Positions 1 through 11,526 of a stretch of 64,000 nucleotides of DNA are shown piece after piece (positions within the stretch are counted from its first letter, which is position 1; every line of letters begins with the position of its first letter). The DNA lies in the NCBI GenBank assembly GCA_018806985.1, contig JADANN010000328.1, positions 620,001 to 684,000 on the forward strand. The letters run 5' to 3'. Origin of the DNA: Angiostrongylus vasorum. Lineage: Eukaryota > Nematoda > Chromadorea > Rhabditida > Metastrongylidae. Made by a program: the position numbers and the translations under genes. The notes beneath the pieces were generated by a model that ran no database searches, had not been told where the DNA came from, and was given only the letters and a program-made list of their open reading frames with translations.

Positions 1-2072
1 CGAAGTCCTATCCAAACGTGACTGGCAGATTAAAGAGGACCTGACCGAAGACTACGAGCTGCTTGTTGAAGGACTCAAAAGCTATGCCGAATTCGCCTCA
101 GTTCCTCAGGCAAGACGATCGGATCGCATCTCCGTCACTACTAAAGAGTTGTTCGAAAAGGGAAAGAAACTGAAGCTTGATCCTACTGCAACAAGTTTGA
201 CATGGCTAGTAAAAAATGCCAGCTGCAGAATAGCTTTGCAGGAAGTTCTACAACGGTACAAGCAGAAGAAACTACTCGAAGCAGCAGAGGAGAGAAGCAG
301 TTTGAAAAATCCCGTCGGGACTTGTGTGATTACAATGTTCCGCTGTAAGCCCTGATGAACGAAGATGGGATCGTCAAAAGTTCCCGCCATGATATGGAAT
401 TAGTAGCGGAAACGTTCTACACCAACCTTTTCCGTTCCATAATCCCCATCCAGGACCCTAATATACCCGCTGGAGAAAAACCACGTGGAATTCTTCCGTC
501 GGAGGTTCAAGTTGCGATAGAAAGCATGAAAAGAGGCACAGCTCCAGGGCAAGACAATGTCACCGCCGACTTCCTTAGAGTTGGAGGTCACAATTTACAT
601 GTACTTCTCGCAAATCTTATGACAGCCTACCTTCAAAAGGGAAAAATTCCCAGACCAGTAGAGGACGTCGTTTGCGATCATCCTGCCCAAGAAAGGAGAC
701 CGAAAGGATCTTCGTAACTATCGTCCCATATGCTTGTTGAGTGTACTCTACAAGCTCTTCACGAAGATTATCCTCTTGCGCATGTCAAGGATATTGGATG
801 AGGCGCAACCATTCGAGCAAGCAGGATTTCGGAAAGGGTTTTGCTGTATGGACCACATCCAAACCGTGTCCAGCGTCATCGAAGTTTGTCGCAAATACCA
901 CTTGACTCTAGTCCTAACCTTTGTCGACTATGAAAAAAGCGTTTGACAGTGTCGAAACGAATGCAATCCTATCAGCGCTCGTCGACCAAGGAGTGGACCC
1001 TTCCTACATAACAACTTTGTCCGATTGTTATCTGAACTGCACTACTAAAATACAGCGTTTCCATCTTTCTCTTACCGTACCCATTGGAAAAGGGGTTCAA
1101 CAGGGCGACACAATATTACCAAGATGTTTATTACCGCACTGTAGTAGATAATGAAGTCACTTGATTGGGATGAGAAAAGCGTACGTAGTGATGGGACATT
1201 CCTATCAAACCTTCGTTTCGCCGATGGCATTTTTATCTTCTGAAGAAGTACGAGCGAACCAGAGACAATGATTAACGAGCTCAACGAAGCGGGAAAAAAA
1301 GATCGGACTACGCATAAATCCGAAGAAGACCTAGTTCGTGAAGAATCCATGGTGCGAATGCGAAAAAGTTGAACTGGATGGTTTTTTATTGCAGAGACCA
1401 CCTCGTACGTATACCTTGGGCGATTCAGTGATCATGGAAAACGGCGTGAAGGAGGAGCTGAATAGAAGAAAGAGAACAGCTTGGTAGGCATTCGGGCTCT
1501 TCAAAGAAGCCACCGACCAAGTGAAGGACCCGAAAACCCGCGCTCACGTTTTCGATTCTACGGTGCTCCTAGTGTTCTGTTATGTTGCAGAGACGTGGAC
1601 TGATACTTCAACCACATCAAGAATAATCCGCACTACTCACAGCGCGCTTGAGCGAAGTCTTCTGAAATATAGCTGGCACTCTCAATTTCAAGCCGGAATG
1701 CGAAGCTCTGGTATTCGATATTTGCCTTATCTTCGGCGTCTAGAAGAATTTACATCAATAGTAAAACACAAAGGCACCGATCACATAGTGAGAAGAACGG
1801 ACGGCAGATGGATAAAAAGAACTGTAGAGTGGACTCCACGAGAATGCAGGCGTCCCCCTAGGATGGCCAGCTGCACGATGGGGGGGGACGTCAAAGCGAG
1901 TCTGGTGTACTGGCAGCTGCAGTTGTTTTAGAAATCACGGTGTGACTCGTACGCGCGATCATGATCGAATAAAACCACCTCCATGGACGACGATTGCGCG
2001 GAAAAAGAAACGATTGGAAAGTGCGCTGTGGTCCGCACAATTGGTGAAGGCGGACCGTCCAAGTATCAAGTA

Positions 2073-2075
<3 letters not shown>
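1..2075 (+). mobile_element. Degraded RTE-like non-LTR retrotransposon, family 1 (3' two thirds)
   Basis: Remnant of an endonuclease/reverse-transcriptase retroelement, cut by the window edge. Connector-region protein is readable at 149-355, reverse transcriptase at 355-1150 in at least three frames, and the C-terminal region at 1521-1900 in another. Recognisable blocks are the RT finger/palm segments around LPSEVQVAIESMKRGTAPGQ (about 500-560), the palm FVDYEK block near 921, and KGVQQGDT near 1090. The catalytic motif, normally F-A-D-D, reads F-A-D-G at about 1207-1218 and is followed by a stop, so this copy is dead. The 3' UTR ends in GGACCGTCCAAGTATCAAGTA and runs straight into a TA microsatellite, as short-tailed RTE elements often do. 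Multiple frameshifts mean no gene product. Family assignment rests on motif order, not a search. Confidence 0.88.
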
Positions 2076-2126
<51 letters not shown>

Positions 2127-2160
2127 TACACATATGTATATGTATGTGTACATACATATA
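2068..2160. repeat. TA/TATG microsatellite at the retroelement 3' end
   Basis: An uninterrupted TA run followed by mixed TATG/CATA units. It begins where the family 1 element's CAAGTATCAAGTA end stops, so it may have grown from the element's tail. The apparent open frames here (Ile-Tyr repeats) are not genes. Confidence 0.9.
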
Positions 2161-2525
2161 TTACATCACCCGACTTCGCATCTACTGTGCGGATCCCTGC
2201 ACATCTTGCATTCGATTCGTTTCCTCGCATCCATCATCCACTAAAGTCTTCCAAATTTTACTTGCGGCATCGGTTGCTGCTTGAGTGTTTTCATTTTATC
2301 TTGAATCTTGTAGAAAGCTATTCGAGTCGATTATCATTTGAGTCCTGAGGTAGCAGGGTGAGAGTGTTCCCACTTGGATTACGGAGAGTGATTTTTTGCT
2401 GGTCAGCACTAGTATCAATCTGCCGACACTGGGGACATGACAGGCGTGGTGAACCCGGAGCGGGATCGAACGAGCACTATGCTCGTGATGACTGGCATCA
2501 CTGCTACTGTGCTATCCACCCCCTA
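2160..2525 (-). repeat. tRNA-headed SINE, family S3, copy 1
   Basis: On the - strand the right end carries a tRNA-like internal promoter: an A-box-like TAGCACAGTAGCAGTG (near 2513) and a B-box-like CTCGTTCGATCCCGCTCC (near 2460). This is followed by a core resembling the S1 family (CTGCCGAC near 2421) and a long unrelated tail. A second copy lies at 47490-47815 with the same order of segments. Pol III transcription is inferred from the boxes only. Confidence 0.65.
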
Positions 2526-2532
2526 TATACAC

Positions 2533-2537
2533 TTAAG

Positions 2538-2569
<32 letters not shown>

Positions 2570-2630
2570 TGTATGTATGTATATTATAAATATATGTATA
2601 TATACATATATATATTTATGTGTGAATATA
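2533..2630. repeat. AT-rich microsatellite
   Basis: Runs of TA with TATG variants, adjoining the S3 copy. No coding potential. Confidence 0.85.
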
Positions 2631-2724
2631 TAAACGTTCTAGCTGAAAGCCGTTGTGAAAGCAATGGTTGTCGATAATATGCATGATATCCATATGATTC
2701 GGTTCATATGATTTTCAGTATCTT

Positions 2725-5400
2725 AGCATAAGTGTCTCAGATCTTTGGGCGCCGTCATAAGTAGGGTCTCCCTCACAGAGGTATCCTAAACCGGTTAGTC
2801 GCCAGATTGTATTCTGCGTCCCCAGGTGGTGGACCAAAAGCGACCTTTCGTTTCTCTGAGACGTACATGGATCCAAGGAATGGATTACTTGCTTCTGCTG
2901 CACCGATTTAACACATTTACGATGACCTATTGATGAACTGCGTGGATGTGTTCTCCTTTATGCAGGTTGTATTTTACGAGTTAGTTCGGTCACAGGCCTA
3001 CATTAAAACGACTAGGAAGTACAAGAGAGGTGGTTAGGGGGTCACCTACAACAAATAAGGTCTACTCCTTCTCTGGCAAGAAAGGCAAGTTATCCATGAG
3101 TATACTAAGCTCCAACGTTCAGAGATCAACAAGCTATACGTGTGTATCAAAATGCTGAACGCTAAAATAAACGGGCGTCATCCCACTTACCCGGAAAGAG
3201 TTCCTGAAATGGCAGCACGACTGCCACTAAAATCTGAAGGGCCGCTAAAATCTCGAAGAACTAAGGTGATCATCTGTACCTACAGTGCAAGCGGATTTGC
3301 ATCTCAGTCATCCATAGAGGACTAGATCGTGTAGTTCAGGGTAGGAAGTCATCGAATTAGCTGAAACGAGAAGACGCCCTACATTAAATGTCGTCTATAA
3401 TGTCAGAAAAGAAGTTGCTCCTCAGATTGTGCAGTAATAGAGGAGTCGGAAACGTTGACGTCCTCCTCAACATGAGCTTGTTTGTGAACATTGATTCATT
3501 CGAACAACTAACAACTCGAACCGGACGCTTACAATTGAAGAGGTATGGATCAATAACGGCTTTGACAATTTTCATTGTTTACGCGTCAACATCAAAGTAT
3601 GACGAACAAAAAGTCGAAGCATTCTATATGAACTTGGAGAGGTTCTGAAGAGAAGGCTATACATTATTTAAGATCATCATATGAGATTTTAATAGGAAGA
3701 TTGAATCCAGCACATGTTTGAAGAACGTCCTGTTGAGGAACCACGGATTAGAATGGAAGGAACAGGGTGAGGGGGCTCTCTGAGTTTGTCATGACGAACA
3801 TGATCATCCATGATAGCTCACAATTGAAGGAGTTCTACTATTAGCGCTGTGCGTGAGAATTTTTCCATGGACAGTACCATAATGAAATAGAACACATCAT
3901 GGTAAATCGAAAATTTTGAGTGGTTGACGTTTCTGGTGTCTTAAAGTTATTCACAGGAAGGGACGATCGCCTCCGTTGTGCAAGGACTCCCGAAAAGGAG
4001 AAAAAGCCGCTAAATTGAAAAAACGGTGTCCCAAAACCATTATAAACGTGGATTTGCTAGGACTATTAGTCACCTGTTAGAAAGATACTGCTACTGATAA
4101 CATCGACGAGGAATGCGACTGACCTTTTCATCATCCTAACGTTAACGCTATAAAAGCTGAAAGTTCGAGAATCACCAAGAGACGTCTTTCTTCAGAAACA
4201 GAGACAGTCGAGCTATACGCCAGCGTGGAATCGCACGAGCGGCAGGCAACCGTCAACTGATATCCGAGCATCCAAAACAATACAAACAGGCGATAAAAAG
4301 AAGATCTTGAGGAGAAAACAGCAGCATTTATGGGTGGAGCAGCAGATGCTAGGAAAAGTATTCGCAAAGCCTACCGGAATCTCGCCCAATTACATGCCCA
4401 AAATGATTGCACTCCAACATCCAGATAGAACAGTCACAGCTTCCAGAAAGGCAATGGAAAAAATCGTTCACGATTACTACTCGGATTTCTTCAATAGCCA
4501 CGCCGTTCTTCCCTTATATGAAATGAAGGTGCATGGATATGTCGTGCCACTGGTTCTCCCCCTCTGAAATCCGACGTGCTGTTTCGTCGGTGAAAAAGTC
4601 GAACAGCACTAATCGCAATCGTCCGGACAGGATAAAAATCTGAACACCTGTATAACCTTCCGCCAGTCCTCGTAAACACACTGCCTTGGCTTTTCACACA
4701 TTACTTGTCAGAATGCAAGGTCTTTACGCATTGGAAAACCAGTAAGACTGTGCCGCTGTTCAAGAAGAGTGACATACACTATGTCTACAACTATCGACCA
4801 ATCTGCTTGCTGTCTGCCGTCTACAAACCCTTCACTCGAGTTGTTTTAAACAGGATTGACAGAACACTGAATGGAGGACAGCCATGTGAGCATGCAGGGT
4901 TTCAAAAAGGATTCAGTACGATAGATTACATCCGCAGGATAACAAGGCTGATTGAAATATCGCTGGAGTACGACTGCTCTGTCTCACTTCTATCGACTTA
5001 AAGCTTTTGACTGGGTTGAAATAGAAAAATTCATGGAAGCTCTAAACAGTCAGCGCGTTCTTGCCTAGTATATAATGGTCGTTTTTGGGCTGCACAGAAA
5101 TTCCCCAATCAAAATATCGCCACCCTATAACGATATTAACATCGATATTAAGAGATGAGCAAGGCGGTACCATTTCGTCAAAACTATTTAACATCACCCT
5201 TGAGGACGTCGTGTGAACGTGGAGTGGGACGACATGAATGTGAAAGTAAATAATCGGCAATTGCACATTCTTCACTTTTCTGGTAATGAAAAGGTGAAGT
5301 TCTCGGCGTTGATAATCTCCTGAGGGATGCGCCACGCACTTCACTTCATTGACCGATTTCGTTAGAGTACCAACTCTGCCAACCTTGTCTCCATATCCTG
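2725..5400 (+). mobile_element. Degraded non-LTR retrotransposon, family 2
   Basis: The 5' leader (CTCCCTCACAG... near 2766, GGTTAGTCGCC near 2793) matches the 5' end of the family 2 copy at 7.5-10.7 kb. The endonuclease N-terminus is readable near 3140-3325 (ending RRTKVIICTYSASGFAS) and 3560-3650. The reverse transcriptase appears at 4705-5000 with NYRPICLLSAVYK and the HAGFQKGFSTIDYI block. Further decayed RT sequence continues to about 5350, where a family-2-like INIDI...GDTIS-type stretch can be traced near 5125-5200. Many stops and indels: inactive. Family 2 differs from family 1 in its palm residues and its 3' tail. Confidence 0.85.
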
Positions 5401-6101
5401 CATTCTTTAACGGAGTAACGGAGTAACAATTTTTTTCTACTGTCAGTGTTTAGTAAACATTGTCACTTCCTTTCGATGAATATACGTCGTACTTGATTTT
5501 CTTGCGTCATAAAACCCTTAGAAGAGGCTTCGTATAGTATCGTTCGCCTGTTGTGAGTGCAAATGGCCAGATATTTCTTCTTGGTATGTGCGGGCTAGAA
5601 TGTCTTGAGATTTTAATGTTGTGCCATACTCGTCGTACCTCTTCATTTTTACCAAAAGATGCGCACAAGTTACCGGCCGTTCCATGTCAGTGGTATTCGG
5701 TATACTCCTATGTAGTTTGTTGTGATTTCTTACAATAAGTAGCGGAGCTTATTTATTACAGATGACTCGGAACCTCGTTCGATATTGCTTTCCATCCGCT
5801 CAGTTATAGATTTTTGGATTAAGTGAATTTCTTTTACAAATAAGTTATGCCAAATTTACGTAATATCCAGAAGATTACGTTGCAGGAAAAAGTTCAATCC
5901 CTCTTTGAAATCACACGTATGCCTTTGTACCTCCACTTAATATGGATGCGACCTCTATATTCATGTTGGATATTATACACATTTATTCATCTTTTCTCCG
6001 CAGTTCTTCAAAATGTGGTTGAATGTCGCTTTAGAAAAGATATCATCTGGCATGAGAATCAACTACGTTGGCGAATTTATAGGTACTGTTCGATTCGTCA
6101 G
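5401..6101. other. No gene recognised between retroelement and topoisomerase-like exon
   Basis: AT-rich sequence with short chance open frames. A possible acceptor (TCTCCGCAG, about 6001) and an open stretch up to about 6080 are present, but I could not match them to the topoisomerase-like exon that follows. Confidence 0.5.
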
Positions 6102-6235
6102 GGCATCTAAAACACTATGCATCTGTCTCTGACATTATGCATGAGCATTTTCAAGTCCGACAAAGGAAATACAATGAGAGAAAAGAGTATCAAAAGAAAA
6201 TGCTCGATTCCCAACGAAGACGCGCTGAAAATCAG
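6102..6235 (+). pseudogene. Isolated exon resembling DNA topoisomerase II (C-terminal part of the catalytic core)
   Basis: The stretch between an acceptor (CGATTCGTCAG) and a good donor (CAG|GTAGGT) encodes 44 residues including VSDIMHEHFQVRQRKYNERK and ending MLDSQRRRAENQ. Known family pattern: type IIA topoisomerases have a conserved segment of the form KKY-x-S-x-x-DI-(x)n-FF-x-VR-x-x-x-Y-x-x-RK-x-(x)n-ML-(x)n-L-x-NQ. Type II topoisomerases pass one DNA duplex through another; this segment lies in the breakage-reunion region. No neighbouring exon matching the enzyme was found on either side, and retroelements flank it at 2.7-5.4 kb and from 7.5 kb. It could be a relic of a duplicated top2 gene or one exon of a gene with very long introns. 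Reading frame is intact, 134 bases, entering in phase 1 and leaving in phase 0. Confidence 0.5.
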
Positions 6236-7019
6236 GTAGGTAGTTCTGAGTTCTGTTTTGGCTGAAGTTGTTGCTCGCGGCTACCAACACACTGGCGGCA
6301 GCACCTAATTTCTCGTGATCAGCGGGACGACGCGCGGTTTTGGGTTGTTACGGACCTGATGGTGTTTTGACTGTGGGCGATGTTTTTTTTCTGATAACTA
6401 GAGGACTTTAGAGGTTGTGAACATAACAGTATTCTAAATGAGACCTTGCTTTATCGCTCTGTAAATATTAGCGATATTTATGCTATTATTTGCTACACAT
6501 TGCTGTGGTCCATCAAACAACCATGTCAGTATCAGCATTAAAAAGGTCATGGAGTTTATATTGAGTCTATTCTTGATTTTCACGTTATCGCCTATTCCAT
6601 AATTATGGTTTATTGTAATAGTTAAAATTTAAACAACAGTCATTGGCGAGTCAAATTACTAATCAGTAAACTTCTTCGGGAAAAGGCTCCTTATGTTTTT
6701 CTACGTGCAAAACCTATTCACGCTCGCCACAACGTCTGAGTTGGTCAAGCCACTGCTTAATTGCAAAAAATGTAGGGGAAACGACTCTTTGCGCCAAAAT
6801 AAATCGTCGGCGACAAAAACACATTTTTAAATGTCACATCGACCACTGTGTCCCATCACAAATGACGCCATAGAGGACACGTCATCAGAAATGTGTTAAT
6901 AAATTATTTGCCAAGAAATGCAGGTTCTCACTGTTTCTTTAGATGTCTTCATCCAAAAAACATTGAAAATAATAATAAATAGCGCCCGACCAATATTGTT
7001 GCCAACCGAATTAAAAAGG
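6236..7019. other. Intergenic; degenerate repeat at about 6650-6900
   Basis: No gene seen. The segment at 6650-6900 (shared features: an AATTAC-TCAGTAAA-CTTCTTCG stretch, CTCGCCACAACGTCTGAGT, a CCAAAATAAATCGTC stretch, TGTCCCATCACAAATG) resembles 33290-33540 in the same order. In both places an S1 SINE lies next to it, suggesting an older composite repeat. Confidence 0.5.
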
Positions 7020-7275
7020 TCGCGTCTAGCGCAGTGATTGGAGTGACCTGCAATACACACGTGGTCTTTGGTTCGATTCTGCTCGTCCGCAACGAACTCT
7101 TACATCTATCCGAAGTTGGCAAACTGGGACCATACTTGTCTGGCAGCGCTGACGCAATACATCGACCACTGCAGTTTCATTCTGTAGGCCAAATATGCAT
7201 CCAAATGCCTACGCTGCGAATCCAGTCGAGTGCGTGTCTCATCTTTCAGGGGATTGGTCAAGACCAACGCTTCAT
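7020..7275 (+). repeat. tRNA-like SINE, family S1
   Basis: Head-first copy: A-box-like TCTAGCGCAGTGATTGGAG, then B-box-like TTGGTTCGATTCTGC (about 7070), then the S1 core CGAAGTTGGCAAACTGGGAC and ATACTTGTCTGGCAGCGCTG. Diverged, with the 3' part weak. Confidence 0.65.
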
Positions 7276-7489
7276 CCTTTTGAAAAAAAATAAACTTTAT
7301 TTTTTTTATCGCATGAGGCGATACCCAATTTCATGTAGGTTACGAACTCGGTGGAACTTGCCTGTCATTCGCTGATAGCAGATGATAAATGAGGCTAATT
7401 TTTCGATAACAAATTAATCGAGGGACCAAAAGTCGTTTACTGTCTTTAATTAATTTTATTGGTCAAAAATGGAATTTCATGCACTTCAA

Positions 7490-10400
7490 CTATGTAAGTA
7501 GACCTGTATCACGTGTATCACCTTTAGTCCCGTTGATAATCGAGGTGACTCGAGCGGGCGCCAGTAAATCTTCCATTTTTTCCCTGTCGCTGCCGCTCCC
7601 TGCAAGAGCAACCCAGTGTGTTCTGCTCGCTCTAGGGAATTCGTCAAGCATCATATCGTTCTTCTAGACTTTTCGTGAAGAACGCGGACCATGGGTCGGT
7701 GGTTTTCCTGCAATGCGTTTGACATCCCGAGGGAATCCAGTCACTAACGGCTCTTGTCCATGGATTGTCATTCATATGCCTTACGTGTCCGGCCCACCTT
7801 ACCTTCGACTGTTTGACGTACAGAACGGCATCTTTGATTTTTGATCGTTTACGCAGGTCGGAGCTTCGGATCCCTATCCTTTACTTGTGTGAAACGGGAT
7901 ACTCCTAGCATCGTCCTTTAGACTGCGCGTTCAATAACGCTGAGTGATCTTTCATCCTGCTTACGCAGTGATGAGGTTTCTGACGCATACGTTAGGGCAG
8001 GAAGTACCGTTGAGTCGAAATGCTGGGCGCGGAGTCGGGTGTTCCTTGTTCTCTTCACTACATCCTCGATGCTCCTAAAAGCTCCACAAGCCCCTCGTTT
8101 CCTTCTGCTCAACTCTGGAGCTAAGTCGTTCATCATGTTCATTTACCGACCTAGGTAGACATAACTGGAGCATTCGGAGATATTCGTTCCGTTGAGCGTG
8201 AATGGAGCATACGAAACCAATCCGTTCCTCATGAACATCGTTTTTGTGGGATTTAGTCGAAGGCAATCTTTCCACAGGCTTTATCAAAGTCGGCAGGCAT
8301 TCGTTCCGCTTGGTTAATGTTTGGTGTTATAAGGACGATGTCATCAACAAAGCGAAGATGGTGTAACTGCCGACCATCGATTTTCACTCCCATGTTACCC
8401 CATTCCAATGTTCGCATGCCTTTCTGGAGGGTGGCGGTAAATAATTTTGGCGAGATGGTATCACCTTGCCTAACCCCTCTTTTGACGTCAATGTTAATAT
8501 CGTTGTAGAATGGTGATATCTTGGATGTGAAATTTTTTTACAGCTCACAAAAAATCTTTACCTACTGAGTATGGACTCCTTGATTATCAAGGGCTTCCAT
8601 GATTGCTTCTATCTCAATTGAATCAAAGACCTTTAAATCGATGAAAGTGAGACAGAGAGGTCTTTTATACTCTCTGGATACTTCAATGAGTCTTGTTATC
8701 GTGTGGATATGGTCCATCGTACTAAATCCTTTTCGAAACCCTGCTTGCTCACATGGCTGCCCTTCGTCCAGTGTTCTGTCAATCCTATTTAGGATGACTC
8801 GAGTGAAAAGGTTTGTAGACGACAGGCAGCAAGCAGATTGGGCGATAGTTTCCTATATCGTGTAAGTCACACTTCTTGAACAATAATACTTACTGGTCTT
8901 CTACTGAGTAGGAACCTTGCATTCAGACAAGTAACGTGTGAAGAGCCGAGCCAGTGTGTTTACGAGGACTGGTGGAAGGTTCTTCTGGTGTTTTTAGTCT
9001 TATCCTCTCCGGACCTGGTGCTGCTCGATTTTTCATCGATGAAGTGGCATGTCGGATTTTGGAAGGGAGAACCGATGGTGCAACATATCCATCCTCCTTT
9101 ATTTCATATTACGGGAGGTGGACGTAGCTATCGAAGAGATCTGAGTAGTATTCGTGAATGATTTTCTCCGTTGCCTTTCTGGACGCTGTAACTTTTCCTT
9201 CAGGGCCTCAGAGTGCCATCATCTTGGTCTTATAATTGGCGAAGCTTCGGTGGGATTTGCGAATGCTTTTACCCATCCTGTGCAGCTTCGACCATTACTG
9301 CTGCTCTTCTCTCTTTAAGATGTTCTTTTATAGTCTGTCTGCATTGTTTTTGCAAGTTCGGACGTTAGTTCGTGGTTGCCTGTAGCTCGTTCGATTCCAA
9401 GCTGGCGTATAAGCTGGAGTGTTTTCGTATTCTCCCAGCTTTTATAGCGCTAACGTGAAAATGTTGAATGAGCCGATCGTATTATTCATGGCTTTCGTCG
9501 CTGTTATCGACAACGGTATCTTCACAACAGCCGACTAATGAATTGAATAAGTCTGTTTATGGTGGTTCTGGGACTTCGGTTTTTCAATTTAGCGGCTTTT
9601 TCTGCTTTCAGCGAGAAATAGAAACTTGCGCAGAGGAGGCGGCGGTCTGATCCCGTGTAGAATTTTTGGGACAACAGCGACATCGATTAGGCAAAACCTT
9701 CTATTTACTATGATGTGGTCTATTTCGTTATGGTACTCTCCACTGGGAGACTCCCACATCCAGCGCTGAGGGTGTGGCTACTGGAATTGCGAGTTACCAT
9801 GGATGGTCTTGGTCGTTATGATAAGCTTGGACAGCCGCCCACCCTGTTCGTTCCTCGTTTCATTCTGAGCGGTGGGTACCAGTGGGACGTTCTTCAGACG
9901 TTCTTCTTGGTCCAATCTTGGCATTGAAGTCTCCAATGATGACCTTGGAAAATGTATGCTGTTTTCGTTAGAACTTCTCCAAGTTCATACAGAACGCTTC
10001 GACTTCTTCGTCATAGCTTGATGTCGGCACGTAAACGTCTCCGGTATCATAGACGTCGTCAAAAGGGTGGCGTCTTCTCGTCTCGGCCGGGCCGATGGCG
10101 TCAAACCTTTTCCTTGTTGTTTGCATGAGCAAGTTTTCTATCGCCGACTCAGATGCAAGTGTACGTGCATTGTAGGTACAGATCGTCACCTTAGTTCTTT
10201 GTAATCCAGGCAGCTTCCATTGGCCCTGAGATTTTAGCAGCCTTTCCGTACTCGTCCTACCCAACGCTGCGAAATTGGGAGCTCTTTTTGGGGACAGAGG
10301 AATGAGGCCCTTACTGTGTTCAGCATTTTGGTACCCACGTATAGCTTGCTGGGCTCTGGACTTGGGGGGCTGGGTACGGGTAGCTTTCTATGCTCTCCCA

Positions 10401-10745
10401 GAGTGGACATGGAGCTTATTTGATAGAGGCGACTCCTAACCGCCTCCCATGTACTTCCCTGTCACTTGATTGCAGGCTTTTGGCCGAATTGCCACGTAGG
10501 ATACAATCCGCATAAGCGAGAACGCACCCACACACGATTATATGAATACGCATAGCAAATAGAGAAAATATGTGCCAAATCGGCGCAGCAGAAAGAAGGA
10601 GTCCGTCCCCTAGATCCACCTTCGTCTCAGGGAAGCAAAGATCGCTTTTGGTCCGCTATTGACCCCCCTATCCGCCACCCTTGGATGCGCCACATAGCCT
10701 CGCGACTAACGGGCCCGACATCCCTCATGTGAGGGAGATCCGTGG
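7490..10745 (-). mobile_element. Near full-length family 2 non-LTR retrotransposon, inactive
   Basis: The longest family 2 copy, about 3.26 kb. From 5' (high coordinate): leader starting CTCCCTCACATGAGG (about 10730), endonuclease N-terminus at 9968-10264 (TKVTICTYNARTLASES), connector, reverse transcriptase over about 8100-9050 with an intact F-V-D-D catalytic motif read from 8330-8350, and C-terminal block at 7918-8287. The 3' end near 7500 carries GGTGATACACGTGATACAGG, a short tandem tail. Frameshifts and stops break the frame repeatedly (for example between 8600 and 8870). Endonuclease nicking followed by target-primed reverse transcription is the family mechanism; this copy cannot encode it. 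Confidence 0.85.
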
Positions 10746-11526
10746 ATATCAGTAAACACTTAATTAAATACCTACCAATTCTTCATCAAAACTGACAGTG
10801 AAGAATGTGGAGATGGAGAGGGTAATGCGGAGCCTTCTGTAAACTCATCGAACAGTCTAAAGAATGTGATAGGGAGCATTAGTACAATGATGGTGGTTTG
10901 GTTGTGGTGAAGGCAGCAATGATTGATTTGACACTGTAGTGTCTCACAACCACTGGATCTTCTGTGACACTGTCTACTATGAATAAACATTTTTTGCTTA
11001 GGCGCACAGAAGCGATATGTTTATATGAATTGTTCACGGGCGACATTAAGTACTACGAACAATAGAAGGATTTGTAGTGAGAACCAGTCTACTGTTAAAA
11101 TGAAAGGATACATCGGTGTCTGCTTAAAGATGAGGTTTATGACTCTTACACTTAAACGATTACTGGACTTTCTGCTTTTGCCATGTCATCTTGTCACAGC
11201 CCACATCATGATAAAAGGTAAATTCGAAGGCCTGTTATTTAACCATCCATTTTGTCGGCAACGCAATTGATTGATAGCCAACAAGACAGGCTGTATATGA
11301 GCAGTGCACTAATTTAGCTTGTCAGCAGGAATTACAGCATAAAATACAATAGAAGTCTAAAAAGTACGTGTATCGACGAATTCCTTGTGACTCGTAGAGG
11401 TAGGATCTGCTTCTGCAGTATATTCTTTATAAAAATATCTCAAATTATTCAAGTTGTGCTGAAGAGGTAGCTACACTTACAGAATTTTTGGTGTGTGGCT
11501 AGCGAACCATACACAATTGGTTCAGT
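10746..11526. other. No confident gene; weak open stretch near 10783-10920
   Basis: One + frame stays open for about 45 codons from about 10783 (YQFFIKTDSEECGDGEGNAE...) with protein-like acidic composition, but it lacks a convincing acceptor or start and ends in TGA. The open frame at 11025-11270 has no recognisable features. Could hold an exon; not annotated as a gene. Confidence 0.3.

Noticed and set aside
2078..2284. Open frames of Ile-Tyr repeats over TA microsatellites (also near 27134 and 32733)
   Set aside because: They exist only because TATA repeats lack stops; no splice or start context.
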